Shown in pieces: positions 1 through 6,764 of a stretch of DNA of 9,613 nucleotides. The notes beneath the pieces were generated by a model, which was not told where the DNA came from, searched no databases, and was given only the letters and a program-made list of their open reading frames with translations. The stretch is from positions 1 through 9,613 of the forward strand of contig JAJFHK010000088.1 in the NCBI GenBank assembly GCA_021775655.1. Direction: 5' to 3'. Within the stretch, counting starts at the first letter, position 1. Every line of letters begins with the position of its first letter. Position numbers and translations under genes: made by a program. Source of the DNA: Filomicrobium sp. (GTDB lineage Bacteria > Pseudomonadota > Alphaproteobacteria > Rhizobiales > Hyphomicrobiaceae).

Positions 1-500
1 ATATCTTTGCCATCGGCGACATCGTCGGCCAGCCGATGCTTGCACATAAGGCAGTACACGAAGCCCACGTCGCAGCAGAAACCGCAGCAGGACACAAAGC
101 ATCCTTCGATGCCCGTCAGATTCCGTCCGTCGCTTATACCGACCCCGAGATTGCCTGGGCGGGCCTCACCGAAACCGAGGCCAAGGCGAAGGGCGTAAAA
201 TTCACCAAGGCGGTATTCCCCTGGCAAGCCTCTGGCCGCGCGATTGCCAATGGCCGCGATGAAGGCTTCACCAAGCTGTTATTCGAAGAAGAAACGCATC
301 GCTGCATTGGCGGTGGAATTGTCGGCACGCATGCCGGCGACCTCATCGGCGAAGTCTGCCTTGCTGTCGAGATGGGGGCAGATGCTGTCGACATCGGCAA
401 GACCATCCATCCGCACCCGACGCTTGCAGAATCCGTCGGCATGGCAGCCGAGGTCTTCGAAGGAGTCTGCACCGACCTGCCACCGGCAAAGAAGCGGTAG
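1..500 (+). CDS. lpdA: Dihydrolipoyl dehydrogenase (E3), C-terminal part, cut by window start
   Basis: This is the flavoprotein that reoxidises dihydrolipoamide with NAD+ in the pyruvate and 2-oxoglutarate dehydrogenase complexes or the glycine cleavage system. Only the last 165 codons are present; the frame opens at base 3 and ends with TAG at 498-500. The fragment begins in the FAD-binding motif AIGDIVGQPMLAHKA, which contains the Asp that contacts the flavin. It continues through the dimerisation (interface) domain with IPSVAYTDPEIAWAGLTE and ends with the catalytic HPHPTLAES motif: His at 414-416 and Glu at 429-431 form the His-Glu pair that acts on the partner subunit. The wording closely follows the E. 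coli-type Lpd. The ATG at 36 is internal, not the start. The gene converges on the fimbrial operon. Which complex it serves cannot be told because the upstream genes are missing. Confidence 0.95.
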   Translation, partial: IFAIGDIVGQPMLAHKAVHEAHVAAETAAGHKASFDARQIPSVAYTDPEIAWAGLTETEAKAKGVKFTKAVFPWQASGRAIANGRDEGFTKLLFEEETHRCIGGGIVGTHAGDLIGEVCLAVEMGADAVDIGKTIHPHPTLAESVGMAAEVFEGVCTDLPPAKKR

Positions 501-508
501 ATCACTCT

Positions 509-531
509 CGACTTTGATTCGATCAATGTCG
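509..531 (+). terminator. Stem-loop after lpdA, possible terminator
   Basis: Arms 509-518 and 522-531 pair over 10 positions with one T-T mismatch around a three-base TCG loop, starting 9 bases after the lpdA stop. No T-run follows, so it is not a textbook intrinsic terminator; it may act as a 3'-end barrier. A second small GC hairpin (535-538 with 543-546) follows. On the minus strand, six consecutive T at 582-577 lie about 50 bases past the tip-pilin stop, but only a very weak stem precedes them. The rest of the 131-base convergent gap holds nothing recognisable. Confidence 0.3.
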
Positions 532-631
532 AGGCCGCGACTGCGGACCGAGCGGAGCGAGGACCAGCCGTGAGCGAAAAAACCTCAAGGAAGTCGGTCT
601 AAGCCGGGAATAATTTCACCACGGCGCAGCG

Positions 632-1630
632 CTACAAGCTGGGATCGATTGTTACCGTCAAGACGGAAGCATACGTGCCGGCAAGGATCGGCTGCCCAAC
701 CAGTAGATTGACATCGACTGTGACCGTCGCACCCGACACGGCACCGCTGGCGACATTCGTCCCCGCTGACGTGACCTGAGTCGCAACCGTCGTATTGAGC
801 GCCGTGGACGCAGCCCCAAACTGCGCAATCGCCAGATAGTCAATGGCATTGTCGAAGCCAGCGACCGCCCCGATGGCAGGCGTCGCAACCAGTGGCGAAC
901 CCGTCAACCGAATCCGCGAAGGCGCAGTGCAGGACACGCCGTTGAATGTGGACCGCAGTACAAAACCAGGATTCGGGATTCCTTGACTGATTGCTGACGA
1001 GAAGTTGAGCGTCGACACATCAGGAGCGGGCAACGTGCAGCCACTCGTTATAGACGCGTTCACCGTGAATATATGCTCATCGAGAGTTTGAAGCGGCGAC
1101 CCGGACGAAAGCTCATAGATACCGACCGTGACCGAACCGTCGGCATAACTGCCTGTCGTCGCACTTGTTTGCCCCGCCGGAATTCGGATCCGCACCGAAA
1201 CGTTTGCACTGCCGCCAGGGGCTAGGGTGAGGTCAATTCGATTGGCTGCCTGAGGGCTTGTAGACAGTATGAAACCAGACGTTTGCAGTAGCGTGGCTCC
1301 GCCCGGCGACTCAATCGAATATTCCAGCGTCGTTGATCCGTTTGTCATTGTTGCCGGTAAAGAGGCCCTTGTGAATGACAAAGCCAGATCACAAGTCGCA
1401 TTCGGGCTCGACTTCGGGTTGATGATCGTCACGGAGAAGTTATGAAGCTGGTCGGCTACGGCGATTGGGTCGTAAGAGGGAGTAACTGTCGTACTGGTGC
1501 CAGCAGATATTACCGTTGCCTTTGAACCGTTCTTCGTGCAATCGGCAAGCCCTGGCGTGCTCACAGAGATGAGGCAAAAAAGCAGAAAAATAGCTTGGGC
1601 AACTCTTTTCGCCACGAGTGTCCCCATCAC
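632..1630 (-). CDS. Two-domain spore-coat-U-type fimbrial tip pilin/adhesin (CsuE-like)
   Basis: This is a secreted subunit of 332 residues, or 331 if the ATG at 1627 is used. A signal peptide covers residues 1-29, with a hydrophobic core at about 12-24 and probable cleavage after GLA. Two immunoglobulin-like pilin domains follow. Domain 1 (about 31-192) has Cys31 and Cys80; domain 2 (about 195-332) has Cys198 and Cys234. Each pair is placed to form one disulfide. Domain 2 ends in GTYASVLTVTIDP, the terminal strand typical of spore coat protein U pilins, and shares a GF[DE]N-x-IDY motif with the operon's pilin. A two-domain subunit encoded last, after the usher, is the arrangement of CsuE-type tip adhesins in archaic chaperone-usher pili, so a tip role is inferred. 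The start overlaps the usher stop: GTG at 1630 (GTGA overlap) or ATG at 1627 (TGATG overlap). Both imply translational coupling, and the choice is open. Confidence 0.78.
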   Translation of the reverse strand: MMGTLVAKRVAQAIFLLFCLISVSTPGLADCTKNGSKATVISAGTSTTVTPSYDPIAVADQLHNFSVTIINPKSSPNATCDLALSFTRASLPATMTNGSTTLEYSIESPGGATLLQTSGFILSTSPQAANRIDLTLAPGGSANVSVRIRIPAGQTSATTGSYADGSVTVGIYELSSGSPLQTLDEHIFTVNASITSGCTLPAPDVSTLNFSSAISQGIPNPGFVLRSTFNGVSCTAPSRIRLTGSPLVATPAIGAVAGFDNAIDYLAIAQFGAASTALNTTVATQVTSAGTNVASGAVSGATVTVDVNLLVGQPILAGTYASVLTVTIDPSL

Positions 1631-4392
1631 GTCCGCCCCGTCGGCTTCAGTTTGCCAGCCTTTAGAAGGCCCTCGGTTCCATCGGGCACTTGCAGCACGA
1701 ACATAGTCGGCTGGTATTCAGTCGCCGCCTCAAGAATCCATTCACCCGACGACAAACCTTCAGCGGCGAACTTCCCGGATTTGTTGGTGAAGAATTCCAC
1801 CCGGCGCTCGGGGTCATCCGCGCGATAAGCTTCGCCCATCACCAGTCCTACCGCTTCGCCATCTGCGGTCTGCAACGTTCCGTAGACTGTAACCGCATTT
1901 TCCGAACCAACCTCCAAGACATGCCCGCTTTGATAGGATGGTCTCAAGTCGAACGCACCGGAACCGAGGCTGTAGCCAATCGGCAGATCTTCAACATCGA
2001 TTGGCAGGGTCGAGTTGGTATAGACCGGAATCTGCGAGACGAGCGCCGGTCCGAACTCATCGGCTTGCGCACGCACAACGTCACCGCTGCGCACCTCGAC
2101 AACCTTACCTTCGAGACTCTCATGCGGATGAACGATGGCGAAGGCATCACCGCGGATCGGCGCCCCGATCGCGAACTTGCCATCTGCAAATGCGAGCGCC
2201 GTCCCAACCCGCAAACTGGAGCGTTGGTCTTCAGGCGACGACGTCAGCTCGTTCCACGAGAAGTCATTGAGGCCGGCCCGGTGCAGAACCTGCACCTCCG
2301 CCCTGTTGCCGTAATACGTTGCTGATGCCGATGCAGCACCATTGCTGTCGTAACCGTTTCGCTGAACATCAACTGTCGTCGCCCAGCGTTCGATCCCTTG
2401 ACCCGCATCTCGATTGGCGCTGACCGTCAGCGTGTCGTTAAGCGTGTCATAGGTCGACGAGATCCGCGTTGAGTTATCCGGCCGCAAGTAAACACGCGCC
2501 GAAATACGGAACTCTCCGCCATCGTCGGGGTTCGAGCGCGAAGGATCGGCATAGAAGTACTCATTCGAATATCCCATCGTCAGGCTAGCCGACGCTACCC
2601 CGAAGCTCGTCGACAATGTCACATCTGCACCGTATCGGTCGCCGACAAACGTGAATGGTGAAAGAATCAAGGGATCGTTGGCGGCAAGCTGGTAACGTCC
2701 AGCCAATGTCGCCGTAACACTTGGCGCCAACATCGTCATGTAGCTTGCTGTCGCTCGCAAAGAGTAGGGGTATTGAGGATAGATGATATCGCCATCCGCC
2801 AGCAGGTATTCACCGGGCTTGCGGAAGTCATCGCTCTGATAAGCCGTGTTCAGGTAAAAGCTGTCGGTGAGGCCGGTGAGCATCGATACCGGCCCCTTGA
2901 AATTCGATACCGCCCAAGAAGCAGATGCCGCATAGCCGATGCCGGTATCACTGGAACTGACCGAAGATTCCAAACCGAATGCACCCCACGAAGTAGCTCG
3001 AAAGACACCAAGGCCGCTCATCAGGACGCGCGCATCCGCCTGCAGGTGCGCTTCCCCGGTCATCTCGTTTGACAGCCCGTAGCGCAGAAATCCGGTTCCA
3101 AAGTAATCTTCGTCTTGATACTCGCGTGCGTTGTCGACCAGCGACGACGCAACGCCTCCAGCTGCCAACCACTCACTTTGGCCGGCAGCCAGGAGATTGT
3201 GATCGAAGAACTGAGTGAAGTTTATGCTTTCCTTGTGTCCGGTATCATCAGTGATCACGAGTTCGACTTCGTTTGCTCCGACGCCGAGCGGCAAGTCGCG
3301 TAGGTTGTAGCTTCCCGGACGCAAGTTGAAGCGGCGCAGGATCGACCCGTTGACCAGGACCTCCACTTGCGAAGGCCTAACAAGCTGAAATGAACTGCTG
3401 CCCGTAGGCCGGATGTTTATCCCAGGCGCCAGTTTGCGATTCGATTTCTCAACCGCAACACCAAGCAGCGACGGTGAATTCTGCATGCCAGCGGCAAATG
3501 TATTCGTATCGCCGAGTTGGACGCGGATGCGGTCTTCGGGCCGGTCATAAACAATCCGTGTTGCCTGTCGCTTGAAGCCTTCTTCGTGTTGATAAACACA
3601 ATAGGCTTCGATTGGACAGTCGTTGGAATCGACCGCGCCTTCATAGGCAACCTCGTTTTCAACGACAAACCCACCGGCTCGCATCACCCCTTGAAGATCG
3701 AACCGCAAGCCGGTCTCGCTGTCCCCATACCTGCTTGGACCAGCATCCCAGACATGATCGACTCCCATCAAGACGTTTAGGTACGCTGAAAAATTTGCCG
3801 GCTCGACAGCAACCGCACTTTTCGGGCGTTGGACATGTCCGCCAAGACTGAGGTCGGTTTCTCCACGTTGATTGAGATCGGGCAGAAAGTTCAATTCCAG
3901 TAGCCCTCGATCGAACTCAAAGTTGAACCCAGCCGCGCGCAATTCTTCAAGCGTCACGTCGTTGCCATTCAGCGAGGCAAGACGAGCAAGTGCATCGGTT
4001 TCCAGCGTGTCCTTCAGGAGATCCCCAAGTTGCCCCTTCGACAAGCGGATCTGATCGTCCGCATCGATGCGCAGGCTTGCTTCCCCGAGCATCGTCCCTC
4101 CATCCTTCACAGGCACCGGCAGCTGGATAGCCCGCCCGGTCGTGTTGAGTTGTCCAATAGCACCGGCTGGGTCTGCCAAGTCGACGCTGGCTTGCTCAGC
4201 AGCTGCGACCGGATAACTCGCGAAAATTCCCAATAACGCGAAGAGCGCAGCAGCGAGCAGCTTTATGGAGAAAGCACCACCGGAATGAGCCCAAGCGCAA
4301 AAGCAAAACGGCCCGGCTTTCACCAGGCACGCCAAATGCGGGCGTCTCGCTCTCTCGTTCAAATGACCCTCGTTCCGAACCGGCCCGGTCAT
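1627..4392 (-). CDS. Archaic-type fimbrial outer-membrane usher (CsuD/FimD family)
   Basis: This is the outer-membrane assembly platform that receives chaperone-pilin complexes and secretes the growing fibre. As drawn it has 921 residues, long for an archaic usher. A hydrophobic signal segment at about 42-60 ends in PVAAAEQ, with cleavage near 65. A periplasmic N-terminal domain (about 68-190) follows, then a beta-barrel interrupted by the plug domain (about 325-395: RPSQVEVLVNG, RRFNLRPGSYNLRDLPL). The C-terminal part (about 780-915) contains DVEDLPIGYSLG, LRPSYQSGHVLEVGS and FFTNKSGKFAAEGL, which are typical of archaic ushers. The start is uncertain. The ATG at 4392 gives about 40 residues before the signal peptide, and the strong GGAGG, inside the chaperone's last codons, lies 20 bases from it. 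A TTG at 4362 has GAGGG four bases upstream and gives a shorter leader. Cys259 and Cys265 lie in the early barrel. The gene sits 17 bases after the chaperone gene and overlaps the tip gene. Confidence 0.95.
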   Translation of the reverse strand: MTGPVRNEGHLNERARRPHLACLVKAGPFCFCAWAHSGGAFSIKLLAAALFALLGIFASYPVAAAEQASVDLADPAGAIGQLNTTGRAIQLPVPVKDGGTMLGEASLRIDADDQIRLSKGQLGDLLKDTLETDALARLASLNGNDVTLEELRAAGFNFEFDRGLLELNFLPDLNQRGETDLSLGGHVQRPKSAVAVEPANFSAYLNVLMGVDHVWDAGPSRYGDSETGLRFDLQGVMRAGGFVVENEVAYEGAVDSNDCPIEAYCVYQHEEGFKRQATRIVYDRPEDRIRVQLGDTNTFAAGMQNSPSLLGVAVEKSNRKLAPGINIRPTGSSSFQLVRPSQVEVLVNGSILRRFNLRPGSYNLRDLPLGVGANEVELVITDDTGHKESINFTQFFDHNLLAAGQSEWLAAGGVASSLVDNAREYQDEDYFGTGFLRYGLSNEMTGEAHLQADARVLMSGLGVFRATSWGAFGLESSVSSSDTGIGYAASASWAVSNFKGPVSMLTGLTDSFYLNTAYQSDDFRKPGEYLLADGDIIYPQYPYSLRATASYMTMLAPSVTATLAGRYQLAANDPLILSPFTFVGDRYGADVTLSTSFGVASASLTMGYSNEYFYADPSRSNPDDGGEFRISARVYLRPDNSTRISSTYDTLNDTLTVSANRDAGQGIERWATTVDVQRNGYDSNGAASASATYYGNRAEVQVLHRAGLNDFSWNELTSSPEDQRSSLRVGTALAFADGKFAIGAPIRGDAFAIVHPHESLEGKVVEVRSGDVVRAQADEFGPALVSQIPVYTNSTLPIDVEDLPIGYSLGSGAFDLRPSYQSGHVLEVGSENAVTVYGTLQTADGEAVGLVMGEAYRADDPERRVEFFTNKSGKFAAEGLSSGEWILEAATEYQPTMFVLQVPDGTEGLLKAGKLKPTGRT

Positions 4393-4409
4393 GTCAGCCA
4401 GCTTCTATG

Positions 4410-5198
4410 TCACCTCCGCCTTGGGTCGAACGCGAGACTTGCCCGGATGCGGCGCGCATTTTTTGGAATTGGAAAAGGCAACACGAATTTGCGTCGTGAG
4501 CCCGGCTGCACCAGTCCGATACCGACTCTTTGCTCCAACTCACTTGGCGGGACGGTCAGGTCCCACCCATCGCCTGCCAGACGCAATGTGCTGCGAGTGA
4601 ACAGCGCATGCTTGTGCGACGGGTTCTGCACGGTCACCATCGGGAAGCGGCGCCCTGACTGATCCGTGACGATATCGGTTGCCACGAGGTCGAGATGTGC
4701 CTGCGATCTGGGCGGCGCGACATTGACAAGCGCCCCGAAGCTAACGGCCACTTGCAAGCCACTATTCCCCTTCGGCACGCGCACAGGGATCTGCGAGATG
4801 TTGACGATGTAGCTTTGGCTTTCCGCGAGCATTGGTTCGCCGACCCACTGCAGTCGGAAAACCTGTGTTCCCCCGGCTGGGATAAGCGCTTGTGCTGGAA
4901 AGACGAGGAAGTCGTCACCGGCATTGACGTTTCTCCGGCGACCGTTTTCATCGAGCTTGAATTTGTCGACGGAGACTTCGATCGGCAGCGGCGCTGCATT
5001 CGTATTGCGAACGACAATCTGACTTCGACCCGCCCGTCCAGCCGACAAGAGCTCGATATGCGTTGGCGAAACGCTGAACGCCTTTGCCGCTGGCACTGGC
5101 ATACCGCCAGTCCAAAGCAAGGTGGCAAGTACCAGCGCAACAACCAAGTAAATCGAATTGTTGGCCACCACGAACGCCCCCGTGCCCAAACGCATCAT
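4410..5198 (-). CDS. Periplasmic fimbrial chaperone (CsuC/PapD family)
   Basis: This is a periplasmic chaperone that folds pilin subunits and donates its G1 strand to them until handover to the usher. It has 262 residues. The N-terminal hydrophobic segment at about 15-30 and an AAKA cleavage site near residue 40 form a rather long signal peptide. The first Ig domain (about 41-160) shows FSVSPTHIEL, the IVVRNTNAAPLPIEV strand, FPAQALIPAGGTQVFRL and SQSYIVNISQIPV, all hallmarks of the PapD N-terminal domain. The second domain (about 165-255) includes FPMVTVQNPSHKHALF. I chose the ATG at 5198 because GGGAG lies seven bases upstream. A TTG at 5225 would also open the frame but falls in the loop of a hairpin. 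The SD itself lies in that hairpin's stem, so translation may be damped. The gene follows the pilin gene by 72 bases and precedes the usher by 17. Confidence 0.93.
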   Translation of the reverse strand: MMRLGTGAFVVANNSIYLVVALVLATLLWTGGMPVPAAKAFSVSPTHIELLSAGRAGRSQIVVRNTNAAPLPIEVSVDKFKLDENGRRRNVNAGDDFLVFPAQALIPAGGTQVFRLQWVGEPMLAESQSYIVNISQIPVRVPKGNSGLQVAVSFGALVNVAPPRSQAHLDLVATDIVTDQSGRRFPMVTVQNPSHKHALFTRSTLRLAGDGWDLTVPPSELEQRVGIGLVQPGSRRKFVLPFPIPKNARRIRASLAFDPRRR

Positions 5199-5205
5199 GA
5201 ATGTT

Positions 5206-5235
5206 CTCCCGTGCGAGCACAGCAACGCACGGGAG
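5206..5235 (-). promoter_or_regulatory. Pilin-chaperone intercistronic stem-loop covering the chaperone SD
   Basis: Arms 5206-5215 and 5226-5235 are perfectly complementary over 10 GC-rich base pairs with a 10-base loop. In the transcript it starts 35 bases after the pilin stop. The downstream arm contains GGGAG, the Shine-Dalgarno sequence of the chaperone gene, seven bases from its ATG. There is no T-run, so termination is unlikely. Expected effects, by inference, are 3' protection of the pilin message and reduced initiation on chaperone and usher, giving the subunit excess a fibre needs. Confidence 0.75.
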
Positions 5236-5270
5236 CCTAAGAGCCGCCGTCCCTTACCGCGATGATTCGA

Positions 5271-5798
5271 TTATTGCGGTGTAATGGTCAGGCGAAGCGT
5301 GTCGGTATAAGTGCCTTGGACCAGCGGGTTGGTGTTTGTAATCGGAGTTATAGCAACCGTGATATTTTCCGAACCCGCCGTTGCCCGTGTCGTGGTTCCC
5401 AACGATTCACTGCCAGCAGCAGCCGGTGTCGTTGCTGTGCTTCCCGCCGCGAGCGTAGCGAAGCCGGACAGCCCTGCGGTATAGTCGATGATATTCTCAA
5501 AACCCGCAGCAGCTGCAGATGCTGTTGTCATCGCCCCGTTAAGGGATGTCAGTGATAGATCGGATGCCTGATTGCAGATGACGGCGTAGGACCGGTTTTG
5601 CGTAGTTGCAGCAATGAAACCGGTCGTAACCAGCCCATCCATGTTGACGGTATCGGCAGCAGGCGTCAGCGAACCATCGATCGTGCAGTAACCGGCTACT
5701 GTTGCCGTCAGGTTGATATCCTGGTCCGTAGCAACGGCCGAACCGGCGCCCGCGACAAATACAGCCGCGATCACAGCAGCCTTCTTGATGAGTTTCAT
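5271..5798 (-). CDS. Major pilin of archaic chaperone-usher fimbria (spore coat U-like)
   Basis: This is the probable main structural subunit, 175 residues. The signal peptide begins MKLIKKAAVIAAVF and is cleaved after SAVA at about residue 23. The mature protein is a single Ig-like domain with Cys38 and Cys75 placed for the usual disulfide, rich in Ala, Thr, Ser and Gly. It ends in GTYTDTLRLTITPQ, the C-terminal strand pattern of spore coat U/CsuA-type pilins, and shares GF[DE]N-x-IDY with the tip protein. An upstream in-frame start at 5831 is disfavoured because it puts 11 residues before a clean signal peptide; the ATG at 5798 has GGGG and AGAGGG just upstream. It is the first gene of the four-gene operon, where the major subunit is expected. 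The family is diverged and identification rests partly on context. Confidence 0.82.
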   Translation of the reverse strand: MKLIKKAAVIAAVFVAGAGSAVATDQDINLTATVAGYCTIDGSLTPAADTVNMDGLVTTGFIAATTQNRSYAVICNQASDLSLTSLNGAMTTASAAAAGFENIIDYTAGLSGFATLAAGSTATTPAAAGSESLGTTTRATAGSENITVAITPITNTNPLVQGTYTDTLRLTITPQ

Positions 5799-5871
5799 GT
5801 CCCCAACCCTCTGCGAATCAAACAGGCGCACGCGATTGTCGCGTCAACTCCTCAAGATTAGCTAGGAGAGC

Positions 5872-5886
5872 TTAATCGACCCTTAA
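5872..5886. promoter_or_regulatory. CtrA-type box TTAA-N7-TTAA in the fimbrial promoter region
   Basis: TTAA at 5872-5875 and TTAA at 5883-5886 are separated by exactly seven bases, matching the full-site consensus of the alphaproteobacterial cell-cycle regulator CtrA. The site lies 74 bases upstream of the pilin ATG, in the only gap (5799-5982) that can hold the operon's promoter. A perfect CGACC/GGTCG inverted repeat overlaps it. Between box and gene, TTGACG (minus strand, 5847-5842) could be a -35, with TTTGAT (5822-5817) as a poor -10 at 19-base spacing; the start site is not fixed. The match is seen; binding is inferred. Confidence 0.5.
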
Positions 5887-5982
5887 TGGTCGGTTCACAA
5901 TGAGACAGGAACCAGCCCGCCAACGAGTAGCGCGGTTTGTGGCAATGGATACAGAAACGGACCTTCTCAATAATTTTGACGC

Positions 5983-6555
5983 TTATCTACTTGATGCAAC
6001 CGCTCCGAGCAGCCACGCAAAGACCGCGTCCTCATCAAGCGGCAGCCGATGACTGAAGTCCTGCGCATATTCAATCCAGCCATCCGCGCTCTGCTCGTTG
6101 ACACCGGCAAGCACTGGAATACCGGCGGTTAACGCTGCATCGATCGTCGCGCGAAAACCGTGACCTTCGCATTCCCTTTTGCCAAATTTATTAACGATAA
6201 GTAAATCCGCACCTTCATCTATCGCTGCTCCGGCAAGTCCAACGGCCTCTTCCAGCGCGCGGGTATCGAGACGGCATCCTGTAGCATGCGGTCCCCGGTC
6301 TTCCGAAATCTTGATCAACCGGCTACTAGCAAGCTCTTCTAGAGTCATCGTGCAACAGCTACGTTCGCCACAATCCGTATTGTGCTGAATGACGCCGGCA
6401 AGTCGTAATCCTTCGCCACGCAACCGATTGGCCGCCGCCGCAATTAGCCGGTCCACCACACCGCCCTCGCCGTCGCGATAATAGACGGCCGCCAGCTTCA
6501 CGGCCTGGCTGTGGGTTTCAAGCTTATCAACGGAAGCAGAGTCTAGTCCGGTCAA
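5983..6555 (-). CDS. DUF2478 family protein (nucleotide-triphosphatase-like fold)
   Basis: The protein has 190 residues, no signal peptide and no membrane segment, so it is probably cytoplasmic. Family signatures are the N-terminal strand KLAAVYY (20-26), GVIQ (55-58), CTMTLEEL (68-75), IKISEDRGPHATGCRLD (81-97) and EGADLLIVNKFGKREC (114-129). The last looks like a Walker-B-type strand with a nucleotide-binding NKFGK segment. Where related NTPases carry a GxxxxGK[ST] P-loop, this protein has YRDGEGGVVDRL without the Lys-Ser/Thr, so ATPase activity is doubtful. From memory, members often lie near molybdate transport genes; none is seen here. The only start is TTG at 6555, directly after an in-frame TAA and nine bases from GGAG; a GTG at 6501 is the alternative. 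It has five cysteines (62, 67, 68, 94, 129). The biochemical role is unknown. Confidence 0.8.
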   Translation of the reverse strand: MTGLDSASVDKLETHSQAVKLAAVYYRDGEGGVVDRLIAAAANRLRGEGLRLAGVIQHNTDCGERSCCTMTLEELASSRLIKISEDRGPHATGCRLDTRALEEAVGLAGAAIDEGADLLIVNKFGKRECEGHGFRATIDAALTAGIPVLAGVNEQSADGWIEYAQDFSHRLPLDEDAVFAWLLGAVASSR

Positions 6556-6583
6556 TTAGGCGTTCTCCAAAAAAGTAATCAAA

Positions 6584-6596
6584 GCAAGCTACTTGC
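6584..6596 (-). terminator. Small stem-loop with T-rich tail ahead of the DUF2478 gene
   Basis: On the minus strand GCAAG-TAG-CTTGC forms a 5-bp hairpin followed within about ten bases by six T, just before the DUF2478 SD. It could be a weak terminator for the TPR transcript or an attenuator, but the stem is short and the T-run offset. The rest of the 209-base gap (6556-6764) holds a GCGCGT/ACGCGC inverted repeat (6705-6710 with 6719-6724) and no supported gene. Confidence 0.25.
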
Positions 6597-6764
6597 CGAC
6601 AGTAGCAGCAGGCGTCACGTGAAGAACTCCCTATACACGCTCACCGGAGAACCGGCCAATGATCTCAAACAATCATCTCCAGGAAAGCAAGGCCGAAACT
6701 TCGGGCGCGTGGACCATGACGCGCGCCCCGTAGTGATCGCCAGTCCCGCGGTCGGGCTTAAAAT

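Noticed and set aside
134..526. Minus-strand 130-codon frame opposite the lpdA fragment
   Set aside because: It is the antisense of highly conserved dihydrolipoyl dehydrogenase coding sequence and resembles no known protein.
545..565. Purine-rich GAGCG direct repeat flanked by GGACC
   Set aside because: Only two 5-base copies, too short to call a repeat element or a regulatory site.
1690..2325. Forward-strand open frame of 211 codons inside the usher gene
   Set aside because: It lies wholly opposite strong usher C-terminal coding sequence, has low-complexity Arg/Gln-rich wording with no family signature, and shows no ribosome binding site or context.
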